This document shows positions 8,336 to 20,342 of a stretch of 64,000 bases of DNA, piece by piece. Within the stretch, counting starts at the first letter, position 1, and each line of letters starts with the position of its first letter. The translations under genes were made by a program, and so were the position numbers. The notes beneath the pieces are model-generated. The model was not told the DNA's origin. It saw only the letters and a program-made list of their open reading frames with translations, and searched no databases. Origin of the DNA: Yersinia mollaretii ATCC 43969 (GTDB lineage: Bacteria; Pseudomonadota; Gammaproteobacteria; Enterobacterales; Enterobacteriaceae); contig NZ_CP054043.1 in NCBI RefSeq assembly GCF_013282725.1, positions 1,860,001 to 1,924,000 of the forward strand, in the 5' to 3' direction.

Positions 8336-8584
8336 ATGGCTTCCATTTATTCCGAAGAATATCAGCAGGTGGTAAAAACACTTCGACAGGCCCGTATTGA
8401 GCAAGGAATCAGCCAGCAGCGCCTCGCCGAGGCACTAAATCGCCCTCAGTCATTTGTGGCTAAAGTCGAGAATGGCGAAAGGAGGTTAGATTTTGTGGAG
8501 CTTATTCATATTGCCCGCTTGCTCTCAATCGATGAGTCGCTATTAATTAGCAAAATTATTAGTTCAATAGTACCGATAAGGTAG
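8336..8584 (+). CDS. Small XRE-family regulator, copy 1
   Basis: Cro/C1-type helix-turn-helix protein of 82 residues (LRQARIEQGISQQRLAEAL, then RPQSFVAKVENGERRLD). Its first 60 residues are closely similar to the next gene, so the two arose by tandem duplication. The C-terminus diverges after HIARLLS and ends SSIVPIR, perhaps reflecting drift in one copy. The upstream operator-like repeat is also duplicated. The ribosome site is weak; the start is chosen because both copies begin M-(A/V)-SIYS. Confidence 0.85.
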   Translation: MASIYSEEYQQVVKTLRQARIEQGISQQRLAEALNRPQSFVAKVENGERRLDFVELIHIARLLSIDESLLISKIISSIVPIR

Positions 8585-8595
8585 GCAATATATGA

Positions 8596-8614
8596 TTATC
8601 CTTTTTTGGGATAG
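8596..8614. promoter_or_regulatory. Second copy of the operator-like inverted repeat
   Basis: TTATCC (8596-8601) and GGATAG (8609-8614) flank TTTTTTG. The element matches that at 8266-8284 in sequence and in position relative to its gene. Confidence 0.5.
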
Positions 8615-8665
8615 TTGGAGTGGTGGCAGATATTCAATTCCAACGTTCTAAAAGGAATTGGACAG

Positions 8666-8893
8666 ATGGTTTCTATTTATTCAGATGAATATCAATCGGT
8701 TATCAAAGCGTTACGCAAGCAGCGTATTGCTAAAGGTATCACTCAAGAGAGTCTCGCCACTGCGCTTGGTCGTCCCCAATCCTTTATTGCGAAAGTAGAA
8801 AATGGCGAAAGGCGCTTGGATGTTGTGGAGTTTGTGCATATAGCAAGATTATTGGGAGTTAGGCTGGAAGATGTCTTAGAGAAGATAGGCTAG
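8666..8893 (+). CDS. Small XRE-family regulator, copy 2
   Basis: Cro/C1-type helix-turn-helix protein of 75 residues, paralogous to the gene at 8336 (MVSIYSDEYQSVIKALRKQR, ITQESLATALG, RPQSFIAKVENGERRLD). The frame is open from 8615, but the ATG at 8666 aligns with the start of copy 1 and is preceded by GGAATTGGACAG. Its C-terminus (LGVRLEDVLEKIG) is the usual ending for such regulators, so this is probably the intact ancestor of the pair. It ends just before the convergent kinase gene. Confidence 0.85.
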   Translation: MVSIYSDEYQSVIKALRKQRIAKGITQESLATALGRPQSFIAKVENGERRLDVVEFVHIARLLGVRLEDVLEKIG

Positions 8894-8894
8894 G

Positions 8895-9734
8895 TTAATC
8901 ATAACGATGCAGTGAGTTGAATGCGATATTGGCAACGGTTAATGCGGTGTCTGCATTGCTCCGACTTTCAAGATGCCACGCCGCTGACAGTCCCGCCCAC
9001 GCGACGATCCACGAGATAAGGCGATGTCGGTCAAGGCCAGCAGATTCGGCAATGATATCTGCTTGTCGGGTCAGTCGCCCCGGTGATGTTGCTACAGTGA
9101 AATCAGGGTTACAAAAAATATTGGCAAAATCGAAGCCGCGTTCTCCTATCAGACCTTTTGGGTCAATGGCCAGCCAGTCTCCGGGGCCAGCATTAAGAAT
9201 ATTGCCATGATGAATATCACCATGGAGCAGAGTGATATCTTGTGGTTCGGCAAGTAATTTTGTTGCGATAGACGCGGCATCGACAAAAATTCCGCCATGC
9301 ATTTTAGCGGCTAATTCAAGTGCGCCAAACTGGCTTGATAAGAGAGGGAGCTTGGGTGATTTTGGCTTGGAATGCCCATGAAGGCGGGCGACAACATGGC
9401 AAATTATCTGGCTGGCTTCGTCATCCTGACCATTGCGGGCCATCTCCGATAATGACTGTTGTCCCGCAATGCGTTCAAGCAGAATGGCATCTTCTTCCTG
9501 AGCTATCACTCGAGCCGCGCCATCGCCTTGCCACCACACCATCAGTTGTGCGCCCAGACACTCTTGGGCCGTCATCGCAATCTTTAGCATGGCGGGTTGC
9601 CCACGATGCTGTACGGGTTGCAGCCAACTTGATGCAGTATGAAATGCCGGGCCATCCCCAATGAGTTGCCAGCGTTCGAGATACAGATGCAGCTTCGCCA
9701 AACCTGCGATTATTGCCTGTTGCTGCATCGTCAC
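8895..9734 (-). CDS. APH(6)-like aminoglycoside/hydroxyurea phosphotransferase family protein
   Basis: Kinase-fold phosphotransferase related to streptomycin 6-kinase, which uses ATP to phosphorylate small alcohols including aminoglycosides. The ATP-contacting Lys51 lies in AMLKIAM. The catalytic loop is LHGDIHHGN with Asp173, and the metal-binding Asp191 is in AIDPKGL. Length (279) and motif order suit the family. A chromosomal copy in a core region need not confer resistance, and its natural substrate is unknown. It converges on the XRE pair. Confidence 0.85.
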   Translation of the reverse strand: MTMQQQAIIAGLAKLHLYLERWQLIGDGPAFHTASSWLQPVQHRGQPAMLKIAMTAQECLGAQLMVWWQGDGAARVIAQEEDAILLERIAGQQSLSEMARNGQDDEASQIICHVVARLHGHSKPKSPKLPLLSSQFGALELAAKMHGGIFVDAASIATKLLAEPQDITLLHGDIHHGNILNAGPGDWLAIDPKGLIGERGFDFANIFCNPDFTVATSPGRLTRQADIIAESAGLDRHRLISWIVAWAGLSAAWHLESRSNADTALTVANIAFNSLHRYD

Positions 9735-9784
9735 GTCATGCTCCTTTTGAGTGGATATCTGTCTGAATTGGCTTATCTAATCTG

Positions 9785-10267
9785 CTACTTCAACAAGAAT
9801 GACTGGCCCTGTTTTAGCACTAAGTCGCAGGCTTTGGTTTTGATTTTTTCGGTGATTTGCTCGCTACCCAAATCATTCAGGTTCAAGCTTTTGCCTTCGC
9901 CGGTTTTGAGCAAACCGCCCAATCCCTCTTGGTAATCCTGACTCTTGGCATTCTCGGTGCTGGTGATCCCCAATTTACTCATTAATTGGTCTTTCACGGC
10001 GGAGGTGCCATCGGCTGACAGCACATTATTTTGGACGCAATATTGCAGGATACCCGCCGCATTGGTCATGGTGCTAGCACTCAAACCTTTATCGCCTCCA
10101 TTCAGTAAGCCAGTCAGCGACGACAATGAAGATGAGCTATCCCCTGATTTACTGTACTGGTCAGCGGCGCTTTTGACGGAGTCCAATAAGCTGTTCGCAC
10201 TAGCCGCACCAGTCAGAAGTGGGGTGGAGAGAGCCAAAGCCAATACCAAGCGATGAGTGGTGTGCAT
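9785..10267 (-). CDS. yjjA: DUF2501 (YjjA-like) exported protein
   Basis: Secreted or periplasmic protein of unknown function. Residues 1-24 are a signal peptide ending GAASA. The mature part has the family features LLDSVKSAADQYSKSG, NAAGILQYCVQNNVLS and a Cys near the C-terminus (KTKACDLVL). The Ser- and Gly-rich linker at residues 38-60 is typical. In E. coli yjjA lies in the same chromosome region as holD, rimI and prfC, which fits the right end of this window. Confidence 0.85.
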   Translation of the reverse strand: MHTTHRLVLALALSTPLLTGAASANSLLDSVKSAADQYSKSGDSSSSLSSLTGLLNGGDKGLSASTMTNAAGILQYCVQNNVLSADGTSAVKDQLMSKLGITSTENAKSQDYQEGLGGLLKTGEGKSLNLNDLGSEQITEKIKTKACDLVLKQGQSFLLK

Positions 10268-10609
10268 AGAAACTCCTGTTTACAGTGTGGACACAGCAGA
10301 TGAGGCGCGAGACGGCTAAAAGGCTGCCAATCATTTCTTCAGCGCTCATAATACCGCACTGTATACGTTTTGCTGATAGGTGTTGTCTGATTACGGAAGT
10401 TTTTATCGTCATAGGTCAGTTGGCATGAGATCTGAGTCGGTTCATTGTCATGGTTTCATATTATTGTTTTATTGGATTTATTTGAACGTACCGCTCTCGT
10501 GGATTTCACTAGTAAGTAAACAAAAGAATTTTTGTCGTGTCTCCGAATATAGAAAACAACTAAATATAACACTTAGTGCTATACTTTCGATGATAGGATA
10601 TCAACCATA
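10268..10609. other. Intergenic region before the toxin-antitoxin pair
   Basis: It contains the leader of the yjjA-like gene on the left and the toxin-antitoxin promoter on the right. The only clear structure is the palindrome at 10565-10583. No gene is supported. Confidence 0.5.
10565..10583. promoter_or_regulatory. Palindromic operator of the toxin-antitoxin operon
   Basis: TATA-A-CACT-T-AGTG-C-TATA is a 19-bp near-perfect palindrome centred 36 bases before the toxin start. The antitoxin is an XRE protein, and such antitoxins usually bind palindromes at their own promoter. Confidence 0.6.
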
Positions 10610-10969
10610 GTGAGAGCATTTAAAACTAAGTGGTTTAATAAGGCAGCAAAATCTCATGGTATTACGGATGCCGAGTTATGCTTGGCTATGCAGGCAGTAA
10701 TGCAGGGGAAAGTAGAAGATCTCGGTGGTGGGGTTTACAAAAAACGGCTCAACCAAAATCGGGATCGCTCGATTATTCTAGCCAAAGGTGGAATGCGTTG
10801 GGTATATGCTTTCTTATTCGCTAAACAGGATATGAGCAATATTGATAGTTCTGAGTTAGCCAGTTTTAGGATATTGGCGAAATCTTACGGTGAGCTATCT
10901 GGGGTCACAGTGGCTGCTTTAATCGCAAGAAAAGAATTAATGGAGATATGTCATGACGGCAAAGAATAA
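10610..10969 (+). CDS. RelE/HigB-like toxin of a type II toxin-antitoxin system
   Basis: Probable ribosome-dependent mRNA interferase of 119 residues. The family pattern is VYKKRLN, DRSIILAKGG then WVYAFLFAKQDMSNI, followed by a C-terminal helix (FRILAKSY). The start is GTG at 10610. The toxin gene comes first and overlaps the antitoxin gene by 17 bases, the order found in HigBA-type modules. A palindrome lies just upstream. HigB and RelE-like labels are both used for this group. Confidence 0.85.
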   Translation: MRAFKTKWFNKAAKSHGITDAELCLAMQAVMQGKVEDLGGGVYKKRLNQNRDRSIILAKGGMRWVYAFLFAKQDMSNIDSSELASFRILAKSYGELSGVTVAALIARKELMEICHDGKE

Positions 10970-11276
10970 ATTTAAAAGTCCCGCTTTTGAAGCTATCCAT
11001 AGTGCTGCATCGGGGCTATTTTCTGTCGGCGCAATCCCACAAGAGACAATGCGAAACTTTGACGAGCGCTGTGTTGCTAAAGTTCATCCATTTAAGCCGG
11101 GTGAAATAAAACAATTACGCGAGAGATTTAATATTAGCCAACCCATTTTTGCCCGCTATTTGAATACCAGTGTTTCCACTATTCAGAAATGGGAAAATGG
11201 TGCAAAGCACCCCAATGGCTTATCACTTAAACTGCTTTCAATTGTACAAAAATATGGAATTAACGTGCTGTTGTAG
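10953..11276 (+). CDS. XRE-family antitoxin (HigA/NadS-like)
   Basis: Antitoxin of 107 residues that should neutralise the preceding toxin and repress the operon. Residues 45-98 form a helix-turn-helix (IKQLRERFNISQPIFARYL then SVSTIQKWENGAKHP). The N-terminal half is the toxin-binding part in related systems. It overlaps the toxin gene by 17 bases, implying coupled translation. Confidence 0.88.
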   Translation: MTAKNKFKSPAFEAIHSAASGLFSVGAIPQETMRNFDERCVAKVHPFKPGEIKQLRERFNISQPIFARYLNTSVSTIQKWENGAKHPNGLSLKLLSIVQKYGINVLL

Positions 11277-11286
11277 GAGAAACAGA

Positions 11287-11316
11287 ACGGGCAGCGAGAG
11301 TGTTTCGGCTGCCCGT
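11287..11316 (-). terminator. Hairpin between the antitoxin gene and lsrG
   Basis: ACGGGCAGC (11287-11295) pairs perfectly with GCTGCCCGT (11308-11316). It lies between convergent genes and can serve both. The T-rich tail is short on either side. Confidence 0.6.
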
Positions 11317-11321
11317 GTTGG

Positions 11322-11612
11322 CTAAGGCATCAGGCCGATAAAGACGGTTTTTTTACGCGGGCCGCTCATCAACCCCTCCAGTTGCTCGACACACGCGAGG
11401 TAGTGGGGGGTCTTTTTATGGGCGGCAACCGCCTCTTCATCGGTATAGGCTTCATAGATGTAGAAGCGCGTCGGCAGGTTTTCATCCCGCAAAACATCAA
11501 ACCGTAAATTGCCCGCTTCGCGGATAGAACCGAGGTGATTGGCGCGAAAAACGTCAATAAATTGGTCCACTTTGTCATCTTTCACATTAATTTCGACCAG
11601 AGTCACATGCAT
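11322..11612 (-). CDS. lsrG: (4S)-4-hydroxy-5-phosphonooxypentane-2,3-dione isomerase
   Basis: Cytoplasmic enzyme that isomerises phospho-AI-2 (P-DPD) before LsrF acts on it. At 96 residues it is a single ABM-type ferredoxin-like domain ([49 protein letters not shown]). It is the last gene of lsrACDBFG, 20 bases behind lsrF, and ends before a hairpin shared with the toxin-antitoxin operon. Confidence 0.95.
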   Translation of the reverse strand: MHVTLVEINVKDDKVDQFIDVFRANHLGSIREAGNLRFDVLRDENLPTRFYIYEAYTDEEAVAAHKKTPHYLACVEQLEGLMSGPRKKTVFIGLMP

Positions 11613-11632
11613 AACTTCCTCCTTGTCACTGC

Positions 11633-12508
11633 TTAACCTTTTTCGTGTAGGAACAACTGGTAAGCCGCTTCTGCACTCTCATTTTGATGCACCACCGCAT
11701 GAACTGCCTTCAACATGGCAATCGGCGCTTCGGACTGGAAGATATTGCGGCCCATGTCCACGCCCGATGCGCCCTGATCAATGGCTTGATAGCACATCTC
11801 TAGCGCCTCACGTTCCGGCAGTTTTTTACCACCGGCAATCACGATGGGCACTGGGCAACCGGCGGCAATGCGCTCAAAACCACTGTCTACATAATAGGTT
11901 TTGATCACCTGCGCGCCCATTTCGGCGGCGATTCGAGTGGCGAGAGAGAAGTAGCGCTGGTCGCGAACCATATCTTTGCCGACCCCAGTCACCGCCATGG
12001 TGGGCATACCGTAGCGCATCCCCTGATCGACCAATTGAATGATATTTTTAATCGATTGATGCTCATGCTCGGTACCGATATAGACCTGCGCGGCCACAGC
12101 GCATGAGTTAAGCCGTAAAGCATCTTCCATCGCCACGGCGACCGCCTCGTTGGAGAGATCAGTCAGGATCGAGTTGGCACCGGACGCCCGAAGTACTACT
12201 GGGCGATTGGCGGCAGCGGGAACCACACTGCGCAAAATGCCACGGGTGCACATTAAGACATCGGCGTACTCAAATAGGGGGGCGATATTGATATCAATGC
12301 GCTCCAGTCCGGTGGTCGGCCCCTGAAAATAGCCGTGGTCAAATGCCAGCATCACGGTGCGATTGGTTTTCGGATTGAAAATCCGCGCCAGACGAGATTG
12401 CATCCCCCAATCCAGTGAGCCGGAGCCTTTTAGTGTAAACGCCGGGTTTTGCTGGGGTACACCAATGCCGAAATCTTTACCGTCTTTGATATCGTCTAAA
12501 TCAGCCAT
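11633..12508 (-). CDS. lsrF: 3-hydroxy-5-phosphonooxypentane-2,4-dione thiolase
   Basis: Class I aldolase-fold thiolase. It transfers the acetyl group of the LsrG product to CoA, completing AI-2 breakdown to acetyl-CoA and dihydroxyacetone phosphate. The probable Schiff-base lysine is in [16 protein letters not shown] and [13 protein letters not shown] are family signatures. Length (291) is as in E. coli. It follows lsrB by about 55 bases. The DHAP it makes links the locus to central metabolism. Confidence 0.95.
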   Translation of the reverse strand: MADLDDIKDGKDFGIGVPQQNPAFTLKGSGSLDWGMQSRLARIFNPKTNRTVMLAFDHGYFQGPTTGLERIDINIAPLFEYADVLMCTRGILRSVVPAAANRPVVLRASGANSILTDLSNEAVAVAMEDALRLNSCAVAAQVYIGTEHEHQSIKNIIQLVDQGMRYGMPTMAVTGVGKDMVRDQRYFSLATRIAAEMGAQVIKTYYVDSGFERIAAGCPVPIVIAGGKKLPEREALEMCYQAIDQGASGVDMGRNIFQSEAPIAMLKAVHAVVHQNESAEAAYQLFLHEKG

Positions 12509-12564
12509 CTGTCATCACTCCATTTACTCTGGGTATGGCCCGCCGCTGGGACGGGCCGCTGAGA

Positions 12565-14658
<2,094 letters not shown>

Positions 14659-14662
<4 letters not shown>

Positions 14663-15675
14663 GCCACCTTTTTCATATTTTTATCGGTCACTGCCGGTCG
14701 GGCAGTAAAGCGGGCATATTTTTGCTGACGGATATTGCGCTCGACGGCGCAGCGCAAGCGGCCATCGAACACCAGCACCCCCAGCAACACCAATCCGGCG
14801 ATAAAGTCATTCCACCAGGCGGGCAGGCGCAGCAGCACGAGCACGCTATCAATTTGGGTCAACAGATAAGCGCCGAGAATGGCACCGATGATGGTGCCCG
14901 TGCCGCCCAGTAGGCTGATCCCGCCGAGCACACAGGCGGCAATGGCTTTCATCTCTAGCCCGCTGCCCGTTTGATTGGGGATGAAACCAATTTGTGAGGC
15001 GAAGACGATCCCCGCCAGTGCCGCCATCACGCCATTCATTGAGAAGGCAAAAATGCGAATGCTGTCGGTGCGGATACCCAGTTGGCGCGCGCCCTGCAAG
15101 TTATCGCCAGTGGCGTAGAAGCTGCGGCCAAAGGCGGTTTTACCCAGCAGCCCGGCCATGGCGAGGATCAACAACATAATCAGCCAGCCAATGGGTGAGA
15201 TAGAAAACAGAATCGGCGTTGATAAGCTTTTCAGATCTGCCGGTAACCCTTCGATCCATTTACCGCCCGTCAACAACAGCATCAGGCCGCGATATAGCCC
15301 CAAAGTCCCCAGGGTGGCGACAATCGCCGGAATGCGCAGCCAAGTGACCAGAATGCCGTTAAAGCAGCCCGCCACCATGCCGACCAATAGGGCGAATAGG
15401 CAGGAGAGTGCCAGCCCAAAACCGGCATTGAGCGCCATGCCGACAGTCACCGCACAGAGGCCAGTAATCGAGCCGACGGAGACATCAATATTGCGGGTGA
15501 GCATCACCATCGTCGCGCCGATCGCCAGCAGGATCAGGATCTGCGCACTGCTGAAAATCATGGTGAAGGTTTGCATACTGAAGTAGTTGCGGTCGATCAC
15601 CCCGAGTAGGGCAAACAGGGCGAGGATCGCCAGCAGCGCGGTGCCTTCGCGATTGTTCTGAATAAATTTCAACAT
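14659..15675 (-). CDS. lsrC: AI-2 ABC transporter permease LsrC
   Basis: First permease subunit of the AI-2 importer. It is a polytopic membrane protein with family motifs [15 protein letters not shown] and [16 protein letters not shown]. It overlaps lsrA by 7 bases and lsrD by 4, the tight packing of a single polycistron. Length (338) is normal. Confidence 0.95.
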
Positions 15676-17237
15676 GATGCGCCCTCATTTTCGGTGGATG
15701 GAGGGGCGTTGGCATAATGATGCTCGCCGAAGGCCAGATGCATAATGGTATCGACATTCATCGCGCTGCCACTTAGCTCGCCACTGACCTCCCCCTGATG
15801 CATGACCAAGACGCGATCCACCATCTGCACCACCTCTTCCAGATCCGAAGAGATAAAAATGATCGCCACATGCTGCGCCGCAATGCTGCGGATCAATTGG
15901 TAGATATCACTGCGGGCCGCGACATCCACACCACGGGTCGGCTCATCAATAATCAGTAGCAATGGGTTGGCTTCCAGACATTTGGCAATCAGCAGCTTTT
16001 GCTGATTACCGCCGGAGAGGGTGCGCACCGGTTGTTCCTGATGGCTGAATTTAATGTTCAGGGCGCGGCGATAGCGCTCCAAAATTGCTGCCTCCTGTGC
16101 CGGATGGGTCCAAATCCCCTGACTGCCTTGCGTCAGCGAGCAGACATTCCAGCTCAATGGAGCATCCAGATAGAGGCCGGAGGCTTGGCGGTCTTCCGGC
16201 AGATAAACCAGCCCCGACGCTAAGCGGTGCACGGTTTTCATCGCGGTGATGTCGTGCTCTTCTAGCCAGACACTGCCGCCGCTGGCAGGGCGCAAGCCAT
16301 ACAGGGTTTCGGCCAGCTCGGTTCGGCCTGCACCCACCACCCCCGCCAGCCCGAGAATTTCACCCGCGTGCACCTCAAAAGAGAGGTGGGCAAAACCTTC
16401 GCCGCTCAGGTCGCTGACTTGAATCACCGGTTGATTCGATTGAGCGCGGGCTTGAGAGCGGCGGTTACCGGGCAGCTCCAACCAGAGTTTCTGGGTATCG
16501 GATAATGTGCTGTTTTTGGCTTGCGGCGTAATCGCCTGAATAATGGCCTCGGTCGAGAAATCGGCGGTGGCACCGCTCAGGGCAATGCCGCCATCGCGCA
16601 TCACGCTGACCCAATCCGCCAGTTGGCGAATTTCCGGCAGTTTGTGGGAGATAAACACCACGCCAACCCCTTGCTGCAATAACATTTTGATTTGGCTGAA
16701 TAAGCGGTGGGTTTCTGCGGGTGTGAGCGAGGCGGTGGGTTCATCCAGAATCAAAATTCGGGAGTCACGCATCAAGCCGCGCATGATCTCAACAAGCTGC
16801 TGATCGGCCACATCCAGCGAGCCAGCACTGACCGACAGGTCCAAGTGGCAGCCCAAATCGTTGAGCAACTGCGCCATCTTCTTTTTGTCGGCCTGATGCT
16901 TGGGCAGGCGAAACAGAATATTTTCTTGCACCGAGAGATTGGCAAACAGCATGGGTTCTTGTGGCACCAGATAAATGCCTAATTGATGGGCTTTTGCCGG
17001 AGTGAGATTGAGGCAGGGCTGCCCATGGATCTCGATGGTGCCGCTATCGGGTGGCAGAACCCCGGCGATGATTTTCATCAGTGTCGATTTGCCCGCCCCA
17101 TTGCCCCCCAGCAGGGCGTGGACCTGACCGGGTTGCAGAGTAAAGTCGATACTTTTCAATACCACGACGCCGGAAAACTGCTTGCTGATGCCACGGACTT
17201 GGAGCAGTGGTGGCGGGGGGGTAACAGTGTGCGGCAT
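15669..17237 (-). CDS. lsrA: AI-2 ABC transporter ATP-binding protein
   Basis: Energy-coupling subunit of AI-2 import, with two ATPase domains in 522 residues. Domain 1 has Walker [10 protein letters not shown] and Walker [11 protein letters not shown]. Its signature is the atypical [11 protein letters not shown], which is also seen in E. coli LsrA. Domain 2 has a degenerate P-loop ([11 protein letters not shown]), a proper LSGGNQQK signature and [13 protein letters not shown]. It is the first gene of the operon, transcribed from the control region shared with lsrR. Confidence 0.95.
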   Translation of the reverse strand: MPHTVTPPPPLLQVRGISKQFSGVVVLKSIDFTLQPGQVHALLGGNGAGKSTLMKIIAGVLPPDSGTIEIHGQPCLNLTPAKAHQLGIYLVPQEPMLFANLSVQENILFRLPKHQADKKKMAQLLNDLGCHLDLSVSAGSLDVADQQLVEIMRGLMRDSRILILDEPTASLTPAETHRLFSQIKMLLQQGVGVVFISHKLPEIRQLADWVSVMRDGGIALSGATADFSTEAIIQAITPQAKNSTLSDTQKLWLELPGNRRSQARAQSNQPVIQVSDLSGEGFAHLSFEVHAGEILGLAGVVGAGRTELAETLYGLRPASGGSVWLEEHDITAMKTVHRLASGLVYLPEDRQASGLYLDAPLSWNVCSLTQGSQGIWTHPAQEAAILERYRRALNIKFSHQEQPVRTLSGGNQQKLLIAKCLEANPLLLIIDEPTRGVDVAARSDIYQLIRSIAAQHVAIIFISSDLEEVVQMVDRVLVMHQGEVSGELSGSAMNVDTIMHLAFGEHHYANAPPSTENEGASC

Positions 17238-17485
17238 CAGTAGCTCCCAATGTGAACAAAAATAATTTAAAATTAAAAGTGTTCAAAAAAGATAGCTGCA
17301 TATTCCCATTTGTGGCGTAACGAAGATCACATTTTCGTGAATAAAAAAATTTAAATTAAAATGTGTTCAAATGTATTGGCTAAGCTGTTAGCGTAGTTAT
17401 CAATCAAGATCTCACATTCATGACGTAGACATTTGAGTCGATAAGTTGTTTAAGTCGATCAGCAGTAAGAAGAGAACAGCCAGCA
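17238..17485. promoter_or_regulatory. lsrA-lsrR divergent control region with LsrR-like and CRP-like sites
   Basis: TGAACA at 17253-17258 and TGTTCA at 17280-17285 form an inverted pair near lsrA. A similar A+T block ending GTGTTCAAA occurs twice, at about 17265-17287 and 17350-17372, as expected for LsrR operators on both sides. A CRP-like site lies between them (CGTAA, six bases, then TCACA at 17327-17331). This matches known lsr control: LsrR repression relieved by phospho-AI-2, and cAMP-CRP activation. Exact footprints are inferred. Confidence 0.6.
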
Positions 17486-18481
17486 ATGATGAAAGAAAAA
17501 TCAGTCACAAAAGAGAAACCTTTGTCGTCCAATGATGAATACAAATATCCGGGTAATAGCATGAGTGAAGAGGAACTGCTCGCTCGCATTGCGTGGTTTT
17601 ATTATCACGATGGCTTAACACAAGGGGATATTGGCGAACTGCTGGGGCTGACCCGATTGAAGGTCTCCAGATTGCTGGAGAAAGGCCGTCAGTCAGGGGT
17701 CATCCGGGTACAGATCAATTCGCGTTATGAAGGGTGTCTGGAACTGGAAAATCAGCTACAACAGCATTTTGGCCTCAAGCATATCCGCATTCTGCCTTCG
17801 CTGGCGGATCTTAGCATCAGTAGCCGATTGGGGATTGGTGCGGCACATTTATTGATGGCGCTGATACAACCGCAGCAACTCTTGGCGGTGGGGTTTGGTG
17901 AAACCACCATGTGTGCATTGCAGCATTTGAGTGGCTTTATTGCTTCACAGCAGATTCGGCTGGTGACACTCTCCGGCGGCGTTGGCTCTTATATGACCGG
18001 CATTGGTCAGTTGGATGCGGCGTGTCAGGTCAGCATTATTCCTGCGCCATTGCGCGCGTCTAGCGCCAAGGTGGCCGACACTTTCCGGCAGGAGAACAGT
18101 GTCCGCGATGTGATGCTGGCAGCCTGTGCCGCTGATGTGGCGGTGGTGGGTATTGGCTCGGTGAATCAGCAACGAGAAGCCACCATTTTGCGCTCCGGCT
18201 ATATCAGTGAAGGCGAGCAGTTGATGTTTAGCCGCAAAGGGGCGGTTGGCGATATCCTCGGCTACTTTATGCAGGCGGATGGGGCGCTGGCCGCCGATAT
18301 GCAGATTCATCAGGAGTTGATCGGTATTTCACTGGCGGAGCTGACCCAGATCCCGACGGTCATTGGTGTCGCGGGCGGGGTTGAGAAATCAGAAGCGATA
18401 GTGGCCGCATTGAAAGGAAAGTATGTGAATGCATTAGTGACCGATGAGTTGACCGCCAGATCAATCATCAAACTGATTTAA
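17486..18481 (+). CDS. lsrR: AI-2 responsive repressor
   Basis: SorC/DeoR-family repressor of the lsr operon, released from DNA by phospho-AI-2. The N-terminal helix-turn-helix is at about residues 45-66 ([21 protein letters not shown]). The C-terminal sugar-phosphate-binding domain contains [30 protein letters not shown] and IVGVAGG-like IGVAGGVEK. At 331 residues it has an N-terminal extension of about 10 residues relative to E. coli. It is divergent from lsrA and precedes lsrK. Confidence 0.95.
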   Translation: MMKEKSVTKEKPLSSNDEYKYPGNSMSEEELLARIAWFYYHDGLTQGDIGELLGLTRLKVSRLLEKGRQSGVIRVQINSRYEGCLELENQLQQHFGLKHIRILPSLADLSISSRLGIGAAHLLMALIQPQQLLAVGFGETTMCALQHLSGFIASQQIRLVTLSGGVGSYMTGIGQLDAACQVSIIPAPLRASSAKVADTFRQENSVRDVMLAACAADVAVVGIGSVNQQREATILRSGYISEGEQLMFSRKGAVGDILGYFMQADGALAADMQIHQELIGISLAELTQIPTVIGVAGGVEKSEAIVAALKGKYVNALVTDELTARSIIKLI

Positions 18482-18605
18482 TTGGCTATTTTACTTGTCA
18501 GCTTGAGATTGGACAGTGCTCGTGACCGTCACATACTACGTGTATGCTCCGGCCCCCTGCGCGCTGGCCGCACTCAATCTGACTGCGACAATAACGCCAA
18601 TGGTT
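18482..18605. repeat. ERIC-like imperfect palindrome
   Basis: The outer ends (ATTGGCTATTTTACTTGTCA and, inverted, ATTGGCGTTATTGTCGCAGT) are similar in inverse orientation. The middle contains a CGTCACATACTACGTGTATG stretch and a CTCCGG/CCGG step, reminiscent of enterobacterial ERIC/IRU elements. It occupies most of the lsrR-lsrK gap and would fold as a long hairpin in the transcript. Confidence 0.5.
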
Positions 18606-18677
18606 TTTATTTTTTCGAGAAAAAGGCAGTAGAGGGCAGGTTTATACATTAATTCATATAAAACAGAGGATAGCGTA

Positions 18678-20273
18678 ATGAATCAATTCTCTACGACTTC
18701 CCCATTGGGTGATTATCTGATGGCTTTGGATGCGGGCACGGGCAGTGTTCGGGCGGTCATCTTTGACCTTCATGGCAATCAGATTGCCGCTGGGCAGGCG
18801 GAGTGGCTGCATCTGCCCGTGCCGGATGTGCCGGGGTCGATGGAGTTTGATTTAACCACCAACTGGAAGCTAACCTGTCAGTGTATCCGTCAGGCACTGC
18901 ATCTGGCAGGATTGCCCGCCAGCGCTATCCGCGCAGTGGCCGCGTGCTCAATGCGCGAGGGGATTGTGCTCTATGACCGCAGCGGCAAACCCATCTGGGC
19001 CTGCGCCAATGTGGATGCACGCGCCAGCCGCGAAGTCAGCGAGTTGAAAGAGCTGCATGATAACGGCTTTGAATTTGAGGTTTATCAGTGCTCTGGCCAG
19101 ACACTGGCGCTGAGCGCCATGCCACGGCTATTGTGGTTGGCTCATTATCGGCCCGATATCTATCGTCAGGCGGGGACACTGACCATGATTAGCGACTGGC
19201 TGGCCAATATGCTCAGTGGCGAACTGGCGGTTGATCCCTCCAATGCGGGTACCACGGGCATGCTGGATTTAGTTACCCGCAACTGGCAGCCTAACTTGCT
19301 GGAGATGGCGGGATTACGTGCCGATATCTTATCGCCGGTCAAAGAGACGGGGACGTTGCTCGGCCATGTCACGGCGCAAGCCGCCGAAGAGTGTGGTTTG
19401 CGGGTGGGAACACCAGTGGTGATGGGCGGCGGTGATGTACAACTCGGCTGCTTAGGGTTAGGGGTGGTGAAACCGGGGCAGACGGCAGTGTTGGGCGGCA
19501 CTTTTTGGCAGCAGGTGGTGAACTTGCCTCAGCCGATGACTGACCCCAATATGAACACGCGGATTAACCCTCATGTCATTCCCGGCATGGTGCAAGCCGA
19601 ATCCATCAGCTTCTTTACCGGCCTGACCATGCGCTGGTTCCGTGATGCTTTTTGCGCGGAAGAGAAGTTGCTGGCGCAGCGGCTGGGCATTGATACCTAC
19701 AGTTTGCTGGAAGATATGGCGGCCAGAGTTCCTGCGGGCGCTTATGGCGTCATGCCAATTTTCTCTGATGTGATGCGCTTTAAATCTTGGTATCACGCCG
19801 CGCCCTCCTTTATTAACCTCTCACTCGACCCTGAAAAGTGTAACAAAGCCACCCTGTTCCGCGCATTAGAGGAGAATGCGGCGATAGTCTCGGCCTGCAA
19901 TTTGGCGCAAATTGCTGAATTCTCTGGGGTCAAAGCCTCCTCGGTGGTGTTTGCGGGCGGTGGCTCAAAAGGCAAACTGTGGAGCCAGATTTTGGCTGAT
20001 GTGACGGGTATTCCCGTCCGCGTGCCAGTGGTGAAAGAGGCCACTGCCTTGGGCTGTGCGATTGCGGCAGGGGTGGGGGTCGGGCTGTATGAGGCGCTGG
20101 ATACGACCGGTGAGCGGCTGGTGCGCTGGGAGCGGGAGTATACGCCCAACACCGAACATCGAGCGCTCTATCAGGCGGCCAAAACCAATTGGCAAGCGGT
20201 GTATACCGACCAGTTGACGCTGGTGGACAGCGGGTTAACGACGTCGCTATGGAAGGCTCCGGGGGTTAAATAA
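18678..20273 (+). CDS. lsrK: AI-2 kinase
   Basis: FGGY-family sugar kinase that phosphorylates imported AI-2 (DPD), trapping it and creating the LsrR inducer. ATP-site motif [13 protein letters not shown] is at residues 19-31. [13 protein letters not shown] and [14 protein letters not shown] are the usual adenosine and phosphate segments. Length 531 equals the family norm. It lies 197 bases behind lsrR in the same direction, with the ERIC-like palindrome between. GGA in AGAGGATAGCG precedes the ATG. Confidence 0.95.
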   Translation: MNQFSTTSPLGDYLMALDAGTGSVRAVIFDLHGNQIAAGQAEWLHLPVPDVPGSMEFDLTTNWKLTCQCIRQALHLAGLPASAIRAVAACSMREGIVLYDRSGKPIWACANVDARASREVSELKELHDNGFEFEVYQCSGQTLALSAMPRLLWLAHYRPDIYRQAGTLTMISDWLANMLSGELAVDPSNAGTTGMLDLVTRNWQPNLLEMAGLRADILSPVKETGTLLGHVTAQAAEECGLRVGTPVVMGGGDVQLGCLGLGVVKPGQTAVLGGTFWQQVVNLPQPMTDPNMNTRINPHVIPGMVQAESISFFTGLTMRWFRDAFCAEEKLLAQRLGIDTYSLLEDMAARVPAGAYGVMPIFSDVMRFKSWYHAAPSFINLSLDPEKCNKATLFRALEENAAIVSACNLAQIAEFSGVKASSVVFAGGGSKGKLWSQILADVTGIPVRVPVVKEATALGCAIAAGVGVGLYEALDTTGERLVRWEREYTPNTEHRALYQAAKTNWQAVYTDQLTLVDSGLTTSLWKAPGVK

Positions 20274-20278
20274 AGCAT

Positions 20279-20305
20279 TGCTATGCAACAAACCCTTGTA
20301 TAGCA
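20279..20305 (+). terminator. Hairpin after lsrK
   Basis: TGCTATGCAA (20279-20288) pairs with TTGTATAGCA (20296-20305) with one G-T pair. Only a short A+T stretch follows, so it may be a weak terminator. Confidence 0.5.
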
Positions 20306-20342
20306 TTATTACCCCTTTATCGTTGCCGATGATGGCGCATCT

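Noticed and set aside
8895..9734. Acquired streptomycin resistance gene
   Set aside because: APH(6)-like, but in an ordinary core context without mobile elements or other resistance genes; a chromosomal housekeeping homologue is more likely.
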